Source: an uncultured Roseburia sp. (GTDB lineage: Bacteria > Bacillota > Clostridia > Lachnospirales > Lachnospiraceae). Taken from it: 64,000 nucleotides of DNA. Where the stretch lies: positions 1-64,000 of the forward strand of contig CANONN010000014.1 of the NCBI GenBank assembly GCA_947567625.1. Reading direction: 5' to 3'. Shown piece by piece: positions 25,885 to 35,432 of the stretch. Made by a program: the position numbers and the translations under genes. The notes under the pieces were generated by a model. That model did no database searches. It was not told the DNA's origin and saw nothing but the letters and a program-made list of their open reading frames with translations. The first letter of the stretch is position 1, and the number at the start of each line of letters is the position of its first letter.

Positions 25885-26530
25885 GGAAGTCGGCACTGTG
25901 GAGCGCATAGAGCGGGGGCGTCATTCTGCCGTCCTGACAATCTGTGCCGAGAAGGTTTTGGAGGAGACAAACGTCGGTGACAGTATTGCGGTCAACGGCG
26001 TATGTCTGACTGTCACTGCTTTGCAGGGCAGCCGTTTTTTGGCGGATGTCATGCATGAAACGCTAAACCGTTCTTCGCTGGCGAAGATTGTTCCCGGCAG
26101 ACATGTCAATCTGGAGCGGGCGATGCCTGCGAACGGCCGTTTCGGAGGGCATATCGTTGCCGGGCATGTGGATGGGGTGGGGACAATTCTTCGTGTGCGG
26201 CGGGACGATACGGCAGTCTGGTATACCGTTGGCGCGAAACCGGAGGTCATGCGCTATATTGTAGAAAAAGGTTCCGTGACGCTGGACGGCATCAGTCTGA
26301 CGGTTGCAGAAGTCGGCCAGACTGATTTTTCAATATCTGCGATTCCCCATACAGTCGGCCGGACGGTCTTACATGAGCGCAGAGCAGGTGATATCGTCAA
26401 TGTGGAGACAGATATCATCGGGAAATATATCGAAAAATTGCTGTCTCCGCCGCCAACTATGCCGGGGGACGGAGCCGAACGGGGGAAGGGCGCGATCACG
26501 AGAGAGTGGCTGTCCCGGTATGGGTTTTAG
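25865..26530 (+). CDS. ribE: Riboflavin synthase alpha chain RibE
   Basis: 221 residues, starting at an unusual TTG (25865) inside the end of ribD. The start is set by the invariant N-terminus MFTGIVEEVG. The two lumazine-binding repeats are visible, with GDSIAVNGVCLTV in the first and KGSVTLDGISLTV in the second. It dismutates two 6,7-dimethyl-8-ribityllumazine molecules into riboflavin. The C-terminus has an extra ~20 residues rich in Pro/Gly. The 20-bp overlap with ribD implies translational coupling; the weak TTG start may set the ratio. Confidence 0.95.
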   Translation: MFTGIVEEVGTVERIERGRHSAVLTICAEKVLEETNVGDSIAVNGVCLTVTALQGSRFLADVMHETLNRSSLAKIVPGRHVNLERAMPANGRFGGHIVAGHVDGVGTILRVRRDDTAVWYTVGAKPEVMRYIVEKGSVTLDGISLTVAEVGQTDFSISAIPHTVGRTVLHERRAGDIVNVETDIIGKYIEKLLSPPPTMPGDGAERGKGAITREWLSRYGF

Positions 26531-27023
26531 TGTGAAAAATCAGCTTGATCGCTGATTTTATCACACGTGAACTTGTTCACGTTGGCTATATTGTGCTGGA
26601 GCGTTACAAATAGCACGGATGGCGCACGAACTTGTTCGTGATACGCAATATTTGAGATTTGCGTCGCCCTGTCGCGCAAACGCTCCAGAATGGAGATTCG
26701 TGTGAGAAGAACTTCTAAAGCTCGTTTACGAGCTTTTGCTCATTGCCAGAGGGCGCTAACGTGAAACAAGTTCACGCGCTAAGAAGTTCTGAGTCTCTAA
26801 TGCGAACAAGTTCGCATTGGAGAATACCCCAAAATACGCCATATATGGCAACGTCATATATGACGTTGGATTCTCCGCGCAGATTTGAGTCGCGGCAGAG
26901 CCGCAACATGTAAACGCCAAAAAACGCCATGTATGGCGTTGCGTTTTTCATCTGGATTTGAGTTGCGGCAGAGCCGCGACATGAGGGTTAGCGTGCATTT
27001 TAAAATAGAAAGGAAGGTTTGGG
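26531..27023. repeat. 493-bp palindrome-rich spacer between ribE and ribBA
   Basis: The spacer has no gene but many strong palindromes: a nested GTGTGA...TCACAC hairpin (26530-26566); CGTGAACTTGTTCACG (26566-26581); CACGAACTTGTTCGTG (26625-26640); AGCTCGT/ACGAGCT with an AGAACTTCT/AGAAGTTCT pair around it; AATGCGAACAAGTTCGCATT (26799-26818); GCCATATATGGC (26838-26849); AACGTCATATATGACGTT (26850-26867); and a GCCATGTATGGC-type hairpin (around 26920-26938). Two 28-bp direct repeats (26883-26910 and 26956-26983) contain GCGGC-AGA-GCCGC. The GAAC-(TT/AA)-GTTC core recurs. The role is unknown. Confidence 0.85.
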
Positions 27024-28220
27024 ATGCAGTACAACACAGTAGAAGAGGCTTTGGAGGAGTTAAGAAAGGGTAAAATAATCCTGGTGACAGATGACCCGGA
27101 GCGCGAAAACGAGGGGGATTTTATCTGCGCGGCGCAGTACGCCAACACGGAGAATATCAATTTTATGGCTATGTACGGAAAAGGTTTGATCTGTATGCCG
27201 ATGTCGGAGGAGTATGTGGAAAAACTGAAAATTCCGCAGATGGTACAGCGAAATACCGACAATCACGAGACGGCTTTTACCGTTTCGATCGACCATGTGT
27301 CGACTTCCACAGGGATTTCCGCAGCCGAGCGCTCGGTGACGGCAAAGGCATGTGTGGCAGATGACGTCAGGCCGGAGGATTTTCGCAGGCCAGGACATAT
27401 GTTTCCGCTTTTGGCAAAGAAAAACGGTGTGCTCGAGCGCAGCGGCCACACCGAGGCAACGGTTGATCTGTGCCGCCTGGCCGGCCTGAAGGAGTGCGGT
27501 TTGTGTTGCGAGATCATGCGGGAGGACGGCACGATGATGCGTTCGCCGGAGCTGTTTGATCTGGCAAAGCGCTGGGATATGAAGTTTATTACCATCCGCG
27601 ATCTGCAAAATTACCGCAAGTGCCATGAAAAGCTTGTAGACCGGGTGATCGATGTGAGCATGCCGACCAAATACGGCGATTTTCGGGCTTACGGCTACGT
27701 CAACCGGTTAAATGGAGAGCATCATGTCGCGCTGGTGAAAGGGGAAATCGGCGACGGGGAACAGGTACTCTGCCGCGTTCATTCCGAATGCCTGACCGGA
27801 GATACGTTTGGCTCTCTGCGCTGCGACTGCGGGCAGCAGTTTGCCGCAGCCATGACACAGATTGAAAAAGAAGGGCGCGGAATCTTGCTTTACATGCGGC
27901 AGGAAGGGCGCGGCATCGGCCTGATTAATAAGCTGCGCGCCTATGAATTGCAGGAACAGGGCATGGATACCCTTGAGGCCAACCTGGCGTTGGGCTTCGG
28001 CGGGGATGAGCGGGAGTATTATATCGGCGCGCAGATTTTGCGGGAATTGGGTGTAAAGAGTATGCGGCTCCTCACCAACAATCCCGACAAAATTTACCAG
28101 CTCTCGGAGTTCGGGCTTGCAATTACCGAGCGGGTGCCGATTCAGATGGATGCCACGGCGCATGATCTGTTTTATTTAAAGACAAAACAGGCGCGCATGG
28201 GGCATATGTTACAGTATTGA
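27024..28220 (+). CDS. ribBA: RibBA: DHBP synthase / GTP cyclohydrolase II
   Basis: 398 residues with AAAGGAAGG upstream. The N-terminal half is 3,4-dihydroxy-2-butanone 4-phosphate synthase, with [17 protein letters not shown] near residue 20. The C-terminal half is GTP cyclohydrolase II, with [10 protein letters not shown], the zinc segment LRCDCG, and [16 protein letters not shown]. It supplies both entry substrates for riboflavin. It lies 493 bp after ribE across a palindrome-rich spacer, so its link to the FMN riboswitch may be weakened. Confidence 0.97.
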   Translation: MQYNTVEEALEELRKGKIILVTDDPERENEGDFICAAQYANTENINFMAMYGKGLICMPMSEEYVEKLKIPQMVQRNTDNHETAFTVSIDHVSTSTGISAAERSVTAKACVADDVRPEDFRRPGHMFPLLAKKNGVLERSGHTEATVDLCRLAGLKECGLCCEIMREDGTMMRSPELFDLAKRWDMKFITIRDLQNYRKCHEKLVDRVIDVSMPTKYGDFRAYGYVNRLNGEHHVALVKGEIGDGEQVLCRVHSECLTGDTFGSLRCDCGQQFAAAMTQIEKEGRGILLYMRQEGRGIGLINKLRAYELQEQGMDTLEANLALGFGGDEREYYIGAQILRELGVKSMRLLTNNPDKIYQLSEFGLAITERVPIQMDATAHDLFYLKTKQARMGHMLQY

Positions 28221-28271
28221 TCATTTGTTCTATCTGCCTATTCCTGACATAGGCAAATGAGGTTAGGGATT

Positions 28272-28297
28272 CGTGTGAAAAATAAATTTTTCACACG
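28272..28297. repeat. GTGTGAAAAAT palindrome, copy between ribBA and ribH
   Basis: CGTGTGAAAAAT and ATTTTTCACACG are exact 12-bp arms separated by AA. The same element occurs at 36358-36381. In the same spacer TGCGAAC-GTC-GTTCGCA (28367-28383) is another palindrome related in core to those after ribE. Confidence 0.85.
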
Positions 28298-28478
28298 GCG
28301 ATTTGTGTCTGTGGGCTGCAAAGCCATAGTTGCTTGCCACAAAGGCGATTATGCGCAAAAAGCAAATGCGAACGTCGTTCGCAATGCAAAAATGGGGAGT
28401 TTTATAGTATCTGTTATAAAAAGTGTATAAATTTAGACAAATAGCATTTTTGCTGAGTAGAAAAGGAGAGGTAACAGG

Positions 28479-28952
28479 ATGAAAACATTGGAAGGAAATT
28501 TGGTGGCAAAAGAAATAAAGATCGGTATTGTGGCAGCACGGTTTAACGAGTTTATCACCTCAAAGCTGCTGGGCGGCGCGATGGACGGACTGCTGCGCCA
28601 CGAAGTGCGCGAGGAGGATATTCATGTGGCCTGGGTACCAGGCGCATTTGAGATACCGCTGATCGCCGCTAAGATGGCAAAGAGCGGAAAGTATGACGCC
28701 GTGATCTGTCTGGGCGCGGTCATCCGCGGTTCCACCAGCCACTATGATTATGTCTGCAACGAGGTGTCAAAGGGGATTGCGGCCGTTTCCTTAGAGAGCG
28801 GCATACCGGTCATGTTTGGCGTGCTCACGACGGAAAATATTGAGCAGGCGATCGAGCGCGCCGGCACGAAAGCCGGAAATAAAGGCTATGACTGTGCGCT
28901 TGGCGCGATTGAGATGGTAAATCTGCTGCGGGAGATGGAGTGCTGTGAATAA
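28479..28952 (+). CDS. ribH: 6,7-dimethyl-8-ribityllumazine synthase RibH
   Basis: 157 residues with GGAGAGG upstream. The family motifs [31 protein letters not shown] and [15 protein letters not shown] are present. The catalytic His is in SHYDY. The enzyme condenses butanone phosphate with the ribityl-pyrimidine to form lumazine, feeding RibE. It ends overlapping the GTG start of the next gene by 8 bp. Confidence 0.97.
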   Translation: MKTLEGNLVAKEIKIGIVAARFNEFITSKLLGGAMDGLLRHEVREEDIHVAWVPGAFEIPLIAAKMAKSGKYDAVICLGAVIRGSTSHYDYVCNEVSKGIAAVSLESGIPVMFGVLTTENIEQAIERAGTKAGNKGYDCALGAIEMVNLLREMECCE

Positions 28953-30408
28953 TAAATTTTATTTTTGGAACACAAAAAAGCCTTGCCGCCCAGGCCGGCT
29001 CGACCGTTTTGGCCGTGGCATACCGGCCGGTGCAAAAAGCAGCGCGCTGCTGATTTTACTGCTGGCCGTTGTATTTTCCACATCCTGCGGGGAGGAGCGC
29101 AAACAGGAACCCACGCAGGGCAGCGTCAGTGAAGTGACGGGCAGCGCCGTGCAGGAGGCCAACGACAACGGAAGCGGCGGGCAGGAATATGCGGACGGCA
29201 GTGGTGGCGCCGAGGAAAATGACGACGCCAATGAGAGAGACGGTGCAGGAGAAAATGGCGTGGATAAGAGCGGAAGCGCAGGAGAGAATGGCGCGGATAA
29301 GAGCGGAAGCGCAGGAGAGAATGGTGCGGATAAGAGCGGCAGCACAGAGAAAAGCGCCGCCGCAGACGGCAGCGGTGGAAGCAAAGGGAACGGCACGGAC
29401 ATGACCTACAGTGCCGCGCGCTGGCGCGAACAGTTTGGCGAAAGCTGTATCACATCGCAGACATTTGAAGTAGAGCTGAGCGAATACGACGGCAAAGTCT
29501 GTTTTGTCCCCTTTGCGCCCGCCGGGGAAGAAGAGTTCTATATGCAGATCGTAAAGGACGGAAACGTGCTGACAGAGATTTCGCCCTATGTCCCGGAAAC
29601 TCTGTCGCACCAGGCGTTTGCCAGCCTCGACGCCGTCGCGTTTGATGACGTCAATTATGACGGCAATACCGATTTGATTTTGATTGAGACATACGGCGAC
29701 ACAGCATTTGCCGCAGTTTATTATGGCTATGCAGCCGAGGGCGAAGGCGGCAGAAGCTATTTCCTGGTGCAGGAGGAGTTGTCTGCGAATCTGTCAGAAC
29801 AGCTCAAACAGCTTACGATTCCGCAAATCCGCCAGCATTTGTCGGGCGGAAAAAAGAACGGGGAGTTTTCCGATTACCGGGAGGCGTATGAGGCAGTAGG
29901 CAGACTGTGCGAGCTGGAAAACCCGGATGATATATCGTTCAATCTGATTTATTTTGACGGGGACGATATACCCGAATTGGTCGCCGGCATGACCGGTTAC
30001 TATGTAAGCATGTATTCTTACAGCGACGGTAAAATCTATACGCTGATGGATCGGTGGGCGTACGGCGCGATGGGGAATACGGGATATGAATATGCGCCGT
30101 ACAAAAACAGCCTCAGAAACTACAACAGCGATTATGCAGGCGCAATTCTCTACACAACTTATATGTCTGTCAGCCAGAATCATGTACTGGAAACCGTGGT
30201 GCAGATTAAGACGGTCAATTTTGATGATGTGAATCAAAATGGGATACCCGATGAAGAGGAAGCGGGCTCGATCGGACGCTACGGTGTAAATTATATCAAT
30301 GACAAGGAGGCTTCGGACGCCGAGTGTGCCGCCTACAGCGCCGGCGAATATAAATATATCGAGGGTATTATGGATGTGGAAGCCTTGAGAACAAAATTAA
30401 AGGCATAA
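28945..30408 (+). CDS. Repeat-containing lipoprotein with EF-hand-like acidic loops
   Basis: 487 residues from GTG 28945, overlapping the ribH stop by 8 bp. A long basic lead (1-30) and hydrophobic core end in a lipobox-like VVFSTS-C48. Residues about 101-133 are three near-identical 11-residue units ([11 protein letters not shown]) from 33-bp DNA repeats, probably a flexible stalk. The rest has acidic loops resembling EF-hand or calcium sites ([34 protein letters not shown]). It is probably an exported cell-surface protein. No enzyme family was recognised. The GTG start with 30 residues before the hydrophobic core is atypical; the start is the only one seen. Confidence 0.7.
   Translation: MNNKFYFWNTKKPCRPGRLDRFGRGIPAGAKSSALLILLLAVVFSTSCGEERKQEPTQGSVSEVTGSAVQEANDNGSGGQEYADGSGGAEENDDANERDGAGENGVDKSGSAGENGADKSGSAGENGADKSGSTEKSAAADGSGGSKGNGTDMTYSAARWREQFGESCITSQTFEVELSEYDGKVCFVPFAPAGEEEFYMQIVKDGNVLTEISPYVPETLSHQAFASLDAVAFDDVNYDGNTDLILIETYGDTAFAAVYYGYAAEGEGGRSYFLVQEELSANLSEQLKQLTIPQIRQHLSGGKKNGEFSDYREAYEAVGRLCELENPDDISFNLIYFDGDDIPELVAGMTGYYVSMYSYSDGKIYTLMDRWAYGAMGNTGYEYAPYKNSLRNYNSDYAGAILYTTYMSVSQNHVLETVVQIKTVNFDDVNQNGIPDEEEAGSIGRYGVNYINDKEASDAECAAYSAGEYKYIEGIMDVEALRTKLKA
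29242..29340 (+). repeat. 33-bp coding tandem repeat (three units)
   Basis: Three near-identical 33-bp units (about 29242-29340) encode the 11-residue stalk units of the lipoprotein. The unit length is a multiple of three, so copy-number change would keep the frame. Confidence 0.75.
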
Positions 30409-30453
30409 AAGAAAGCGGCGGAGAAGAGGAAAGTAACAATTCAGCCAAGGATT

Positions 30454-30631
30454 TTGCAGCAAATGCAAATCAGGCCATTGCAGCAAATGCAAATCAGGCC
30501 ATTACAGCAAGTGCAAATCAGGCCATTGTAGCAAGTACAAATCAGGCCATTGCAGCAAATGCAAATCAGACCATTGCAGCAAATGCAAATCAGGCCATTG
30601 CAGCAAATGCAAATCAGGCCATTGCAGCAAA
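30454..30631. repeat. 24-bp tandem repeat array (7 copies plus partial)
   Basis: Seven 24-bp units begin at 30454 and every 24 bp after, with the consensus starting TTGCAGCAAATGCAAATC, followed by a 10-bp partial copy. Copies differ at a few positions (for example CAAATG to CAAGTG, GGCC to GACC). There are no unique spacers, so it is not a CRISPR array. The unit is a whole number of codons. Confidence 0.92.
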
Positions 30632-30684
30632 AGTGCGAAGGCATTGAGAACGTGTAAATTCAGCCAGGAGATAAGCCGCCGAGT

Positions 30685-30949
30685 TGCGTTATTGACATTG
30701 GAAAAGGACAAGTTTAAAATGAGAAAAGAAATGTCAGAGAAGCTCCGCGATATCGAAGTAAGATAAGCAGTGCCAGAGAAGCTCTGTGATATCAAAGTAA
30801 GATAAGCAGTGCCAGAGAAGCTCCGCGATATCGAAGTAAGATAAGCAGTGCCAGAGAAGCTCTGTGATATCAAAGTAAGATAAGCAGTGCCAGAGAAGCT
30901 CTGTGATATCAAAGCAAGATAAACAGTGCCAGAGAAAGTCAATAACGCA
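30685..30949. repeat. 12-bp inverted repeat flanking the 39-bp array
   Basis: TGCGTTATTGAC (30685-30696) and its exact complement GTCAATAACGCA (30938-30949) enclose the 39-bp array. This could mark a mobile or folded unit. No transposase gene or target duplication was seen. Confidence 0.6.
30731..30938. repeat. 39-bp tandem repeat array (5 copies plus partial)
   Basis: Units start at 30731, 30770, 30809, 30848 and 30887, with a 13-bp partial copy at 30926. Two variants occur: units 1 and 3 carry CGATATCG, and units 2, 4 and 5 carry TGATATCA, so both sides of an 8-bp palindrome change together. On the + strand each unit reads as a mini-frame VPEKLCDIKVR followed by TAA. The first unit begins with ATG and the others with GTG. 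Confidence 0.92.
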
Positions 30950-31088
30950 AACATGAGACAAGCTCAAATGTCTGGAACTGCTAAGATTCACACGGAAAGA
31001 GAACGCTCAACAGGCTTTTCATGTGGATTTGTAATGTTGCATTGCGGAATCTGACGACCATTTTTAAATACAGAAAGAGAGGAAGCTT

Positions 31089-31787
31089 ATGGGCAGAGAC
31101 GTGATTATTGCTTGTGATTTTAACAGCAAAGAAGAGGTAGTGCGCTTTTTGGAAAAGTTTAAAGAAAAGAAACCGTTTGTAAAAATCGGTATGGAGCTGT
31201 TTTATGCGGAGGGCCCGGATATCGTGCGCACGATCAAGGGCATGGGGCATAAGATTTTCCTAGATTTAAAATTGCACGACATTCCGAATACCGTTAAAAA
31301 ATCGATGTCGGTGCTTGCCGGGCTGGATGTGGATATGTGCAATGTACATGCCGCGGGAACCAAAGCGATGATGTCGGCTGCGATTGAGGGGCTTACCAGG
31401 GCGGATGGCACGAGACCGCTTCTGATTGCCGTTACCCAGCTTACCTCGACGAGCGAGGAGATGATGCAGGAGGAGCTCTGGATTGAGCGGCCGATCGACG
31501 AGACGGTGCTGCACTATGCGTCCAATGCCAAAGAAGCGGGGCTTGACGGTGTGGTGTGTTCGCCGCTCGAGGCCGGTAAAGTGCATGATTTCTGCGGAGA
31601 GAAATTTGTCACCGTGACGCCGGGCGTCCGCTTTGCCGACGGTGATGTGGGAGATCAGAAGCGTGTTACCACGCCGGCAAAAGCGAGAGAAATCGGTTCG
31701 GATTATATTGTCGTGGGCAGGCCGATCACGCAGGCGGTAGACCCGGTGGAGGCATATCAAAGATGCGTGGCGGAGTTTGTAGACTAG
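31089..31787 (+). CDS. pyrF: Orotidine 5'-phosphate decarboxylase PyrF
   Basis: 232 residues with AGAGAGGAAG upstream. The catalytic signature is [10 protein letters not shown], with K61 and D64; D10 and K32 also match active-site positions. It catalyses the last step of UMP synthesis. The gene stands apart from other pyr genes in this window, behind the repeat-rich spacer, and no PyrR or pyr attenuator structure was recognised. Confidence 0.95.
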   Translation: MGRDVIIACDFNSKEEVVRFLEKFKEKKPFVKIGMELFYAEGPDIVRTIKGMGHKIFLDLKLHDIPNTVKKSMSVLAGLDVDMCNVHAAGTKAMMSAAIEGLTRADGTRPLLIAVTQLTSTSEEMMQEELWIERPIDETVLHYASNAKEAGLDGVVCSPLEAGKVHDFCGEKFVTVTPGVRFADGDVGDQKRVTTPAKAREIGSDYIVVGRPITQAVDPVEAYQRCVAEFVD

Positions 31788-31820
31788 ATTACAGGAACAT
31801 AAAAGGAAAGTGATGGCAGC

Positions 31821-32597
31821 ATGAAAGCGAAGGGATTAAGTGGAAGTACATTAAAAATAATTGCCGTGGTTACGATGATTATAGATCATATTGCGGCGGC
31901 GGTTTTGTGGCGCTTTGTGGTCGTCCGGGGAGACAGCGCCTTTCTGGCCGGCGCCAGTGAAGGGCTGCTTCGCGTCGTCCAGTCAGAAAACCTCTTTCTT
32001 ATATATCGTGTGATGCGGAATATCGGCAGGATTGCGTTTCCCATTTTCTGTTTCTTGCTGATAGAGGGCTTTGAACATACGCGGGATGCCAGGAAATATG
32101 TGGTGCGTCTCGGCTTGTTTGCACTGCTCTCCGAGATTCCGTTTGACTTGGCTTTTCAGGGGGAGCTGTTGGAATTTACTTACCAGAATGTATTTTTCAC
32201 GCTGTTTATCGGTTTGCTCACGATCGTGCTGTTTCATGCGGCGGAAGAATGGCAAACGATTCATCCGCCGCTGCGGGTGTTTCTGCTGGCTGTGATTTCC
32301 GTCGGCGGCATGTGTCTGGCGCATGTGGTGCACACGGATTACGCGGCGCGGGGCGTCATGTGTATTCTGGTTTTTTATATTTTCCGCAAAAGCAGACAGG
32401 CGCAGATCATCGCCGGTATACTGGCATTTTTCTGGTGGGAGCCGGCGGCAGTGCTTGCGTTCGTGCCGATTGCGCTCTATAACGGAACCAGGGGGATTCG
32501 GTTAAAATATGCTTTTTACGCCGTGTATCCGCTGCATTTATTGATTTTATATGCAGTCAGCGCAATATTGGGGCTGGGGGCCGTCGCGGTCGTATGA
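31821..32597 (+). CDS. TraX-family membrane protein
   Basis: 258 residues with AGGAAAGTG upstream. The start GLSGSTLKIIAVVTMIIDHI is the TraX signature, followed by about seven membrane helices and the conserved RIAFPIFCFLLIEGF and SEIPFDLAF segments. TraX was named as the F-pilin acetylase, but chromosomal homologues in Clostridia have unproven roles, probably acyl transfer across the membrane. Complete by length. Confidence 0.9.
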   Translation: MKAKGLSGSTLKIIAVVTMIIDHIAAAVLWRFVVVRGDSAFLAGASEGLLRVVQSENLFLIYRVMRNIGRIAFPIFCFLLIEGFEHTRDARKYVVRLGLFALLSEIPFDLAFQGELLEFTYQNVFFTLFIGLLTIVLFHAAEEWQTIHPPLRVFLLAVISVGGMCLAHVVHTDYAARGVMCILVFYIFRKSRQAQIIAGILAFFWWEPAAVLAFVPIALYNGTRGIRLKYAFYAVYPLHLLILYAVSAILGLGAVAVV

Positions 32598-32749
32598 CGG
32601 AGTTGTTGGAGCGAAAAAGTAATAGGTTAGGCTGAATAAATAAAGCTTGTCACACTTTTTACAAAATTTGCATAGTACTTTTGTGAAAAATGTGGTAAGC
32701 TATTTTTATATTACAGCAAACAGCGTCAAGAGAAAGGAAAGCGCGCGCC

Positions 32750-33691
32750 ATGATTAAATATTTCAGAACGGATGATCAGCGTATTCATGACGAAGAAAAA
32801 CTGGATGATGGCGTTTGGGTGCAGATGATTGCGCCGACAGCCGATGAGTGTTTCATGATCGCCGAAGATTTGAATGTGGACGTAGAGGACATTCAGGCGG
32901 CGCTCGATGTGGAGGAGAGCTCGCGTATTGAATTGCAGGACGGCTATACGCTGATTCTTGTCGATATTCCGACCGTGGAGATTCGCCATGATAAGGAAAC
33001 TTATACGACGATTCCGCTGGGCATTATCCTGACGCAGGATGTGATTGTGACGATCTGTACAGAGAATACGCCGGTGCTGAAAAATTTTGTTGCCAACCGC
33101 GTCAAAGAGTTCAGCACGAAAAAGCGCCTGCGTTTTGTCTATCAGATTCTGTTCCGCACGGCGGCTATGTATCAGGCGAACCTGCGCAGCATAGACAAAA
33201 AGCGCACGGAGATAGAGGAGCACATCGGCAATGACACGGAGGATGCGGACTTAATCGAGCTACACGAATTGGAATCGACGCTCGTCTATTTTGCCACCTC
33301 CCTGCGGGCCAACAGCGTGGTGCTCGACCGGCTGACCCGCTACAAGCGCCTGGAGCAGTACCCGGAGGACAAGGAGCTTTTGGATGATGTGATCGTGGAG
33401 AATCAGCAGGCGGTCGAGATGACGACAATCTACCGCGATATCATCAACGGTACGAGAGAGCTGATGTCCTCGGTTTTGGACAACAAGCTCAATAATGTCA
33501 TGAAATATCTGACCTCGATTACGGTGGTGATGGCTGTTCCCACAGTTATTTCCGGCATATACGGCATGAATGTCAATGAAAAGGGGATGCCGTTTGCCAA
33601 CATGCCTTACGGGTTTTTGATTATCTGCGGCCTGACTGTTTTGATCTGCGGCATTGCGCTGGTGATACTGAGAAAAAAGAAGATGCTGTAA
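32750..33691 (+). CDS. corA: CorA-family divalent cation (Mg2+) transporter
   Basis: 313 residues. A long soluble N-terminal domain leads to two C-terminal membrane helices with the selectivity motif Y-G272-M-N (GMN at 272-274) at the first helix end. The cytoplasmic tail RKKKML is basic, as usual. It should form a pentameric Mg2+/Co2+ channel. The ~150-bp spacer before it holds a TTTTGTGAAAAATG run but no clear promoter. Confidence 0.93.
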   Translation: MIKYFRTDDQRIHDEEKLDDGVWVQMIAPTADECFMIAEDLNVDVEDIQAALDVEESSRIELQDGYTLILVDIPTVEIRHDKETYTTIPLGIILTQDVIVTICTENTPVLKNFVANRVKEFSTKKRLRFVYQILFRTAAMYQANLRSIDKKRTEIEEHIGNDTEDADLIELHELESTLVYFATSLRANSVVLDRLTRYKRLEQYPEDKELLDDVIVENQQAVEMTTIYRDIINGTRELMSSVLDNKLNNVMKYLTSITVVMAVPTVISGIYGMNVNEKGMPFANMPYGFLIICGLTVLICGIALVILRKKKML

Positions 33692-33731
33692 TTCGGTGGT
33701 CGTTTTTTATTTCGGCTTTCCACTAAAATGT

Positions 33732-35417
33732 CTACTTCTTTAGCTGGTAGAAGTCATAAAATGCGGCGTGTTTCGTAATAAGTTCTTCAAATGTACCCTG
33801 CTCAATGATTTTTCCGTCTGCCATAAATACAATTTCGTCATAGAGTGCAAGAAGATCGCTGCTCATATTATGAGTGATAGTAAGCAGCGTTAAATCAGAG
33901 ATTGCCAATAGCCTGCGTTCAATATCATACGCAGTCTGCATATCAATCGCAGATGTACCCTCGTCTAAAATCAATAGCGGCTTCTTGCGGATGAAAGCTC
34001 TCGCTACGGCGATTCGCTGTTTCTGTCCGCCGGAAAGGTTATCTCCATTTTCTCCAACGTGATATGCGAGTCCGTTTGGTACTTGCGCAATAAACTGTGA
34101 TAAACCGCTATCAGACAATGCGCTTTGCAGTTCTTCTTTGCTGAAATCTTCGTGCAGACAAATATTGTCTAAAATGCTTTCGTCAAACATATAAACATTC
34201 TGATGAATGACTGACGAGAGAGCAGTTATTTTATCAATATCTAAAGCGGAAAGGCTATCTGCGTCATATCGTATCTTACCTTTGAAATTAGAGTAATATC
34301 CGGCAATCAGCTTCATAAGCGTAGACTTTCCACATCCACTCTTACCGACAAAGGCATATTTTTTTCCTTTTTGTATGGATAGTGAAATACCGTCTATGAC
34401 GTCGTGCTCTTTATCATAGGAAAAGTGTAAATTATTTACAGAAATTGCTTTTTGGAATGTGGGTTCCTTTTGTGTATTTGCGTTCTGTTTCTTGTAATCT
34501 GAAAGGCTGTTCAGCTTCTGTATAATCGGTTTTATACTCTTGATTTTTGGAATATTGCTAAAAATATTCAATAAAGGATTTGCAAGGTTACCGCTTACCT
34601 GTACCATGCCTAATAAAGCTCCAGCACTGATTCGTCCAATGATAATGAAATATGCAGAAAGAAAAACAACAATACTTTGAACAAGAAGCGAAAGCGCCAT
34701 AGAAACTGCTTCATTTGCTGCGATCGCCTTGTCAACAGAATATTTTGCTTTTATCGTGTCCTCGTTACTCATCTCAAAGCGTGAGAGGACATATTTTTTC
34801 ATCCGATAAGACTTGATAACCTCAAAGCCGGATAATAAGTCTTTTACATGGTTTGTAAAAGAGGATAGCAGATCGGAATATTTATCCTGCCGTTTGGAGA
34901 GCAGCCCTCCAAACAGGCTGGGGACAATAAGCATCATAGCGCTTGCGGTCATCACACATATCGTAACGATAATGTCAAAGTAAATCATTACGGCAAAGGA
35001 CGCGATGAAAATGATGGTGTACTGGATCACTTGCAGGAGAGGAAGCAAATAGTTGTCTTCCATCATTTTTACGTCATTCGTAATTGCAGATAAATAATCG
35101 GCAGTATTATTTTTCGAGTAGTCCTCAATGGTATGCCGCTCAATTCCTGCAAAGAGTTTGGAACGGACAGCTTTTACAATCTTACAGATAAACTTTTTGC
35201 CAAACAAGGATTGCAGGTACAGGAATACACCCATAAGTGCAAAGTAGACGATAGAAAAGAGCAGTATGTGAATGAAGCTGTCCATATCGCCCGTAGTTAC
35301 AATATCCATAATCTGCTGCAATAAAATAGCAATAAACACATAAGATAGAGAGCTGATTGCAGTAAATAGTATAGTTAGGAACAATAAGAGCTTGTATTGT
35401 TTCAAATAACGTAACAT
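33732..35417 (-). CDS. ABC exporter, fused membrane and ATPase domains
   Basis: 561 residues with GAGGAGG upstream. About six membrane helices fill residues 1-300. The ATPase has Walker A GKSGCGKST, signature LSGGQKQRIAVARAF, Walker B LLILDEGTSAID and switch ITHNMS. This is the half-transporter layout of lipid/peptide/drug exporters, probably a homodimer. It starts 15 bp after the methyltransferase gene, and its A+T-rich codon use differs from the neighbours, so it may be a later insertion. The substrate is unknown. Confidence 0.92.
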   Translation of the reverse strand: MLRYLKQYKLLLFLTILFTAISSLSYVFIAILLQQIMDIVTTGDMDSFIHILLFSIVYFALMGVFLYLQSLFGKKFICKIVKAVRSKLFAGIERHTIEDYSKNNTADYLSAITNDVKMMEDNYLLPLLQVIQYTIIFIASFAVMIYFDIIVTICVMTASAMMLIVPSLFGGLLSKRQDKYSDLLSSFTNHVKDLLSGFEVIKSYRMKKYVLSRFEMSNEDTIKAKYSVDKAIAANEAVSMALSLLVQSIVVFLSAYFIIIGRISAGALLGMVQVSGNLANPLLNIFSNIPKIKSIKPIIQKLNSLSDYKKQNANTQKEPTFQKAISVNNLHFSYDKEHDVIDGISLSIQKGKKYAFVGKSGCGKSTLMKLIAGYYSNFKGKIRYDADSLSALDIDKITALSSVIHQNVYMFDESILDNICLHEDFSKEELQSALSDSGLSQFIAQVPNGLAYHVGENGDNLSGGQKQRIAVARAFIRKKPLLILDEGTSAIDMQTAYDIERRLLAISDLTLLTITHNMSSDLLALYDEIVFMADGKIIEQGTFEELITKHAAFYDFYQLKK

Positions 35418-35432
35418 ATTGCGGCATCCTCC

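Larger units (their letters stand above)
30409..31088. other. 680-bp spacer carrying two tandem-repeat arrays
   Basis: Between the lipoprotein and pyrF genes lie a 24-bp array (30454-30631), a 39-bp array (30731-30938) and a 12-bp inverted repeat around the second array. A frame shifted by -1 relative to the lipoprotein stays open from 30354 to 30647 and would read the 24-bp repeats as AANANQAI units, but it has no ATG, GTG or TTG. No other plausible gene is seen. Confidence 0.8.

Noticed and set aside
30454-30938. Possible CRISPR array
   Set aside because: The units are directly adjacent with no unique spacers and no cas genes are present, so these are simple tandem repeats.
30441-30991. 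Three minus-strand open frames through the tandem arrays
   Set aside because: They are made almost wholly of the repeat complement, have no ribosome binding site, and arise because the 24-bp and 39-bp units contain no stop codon on that strand.
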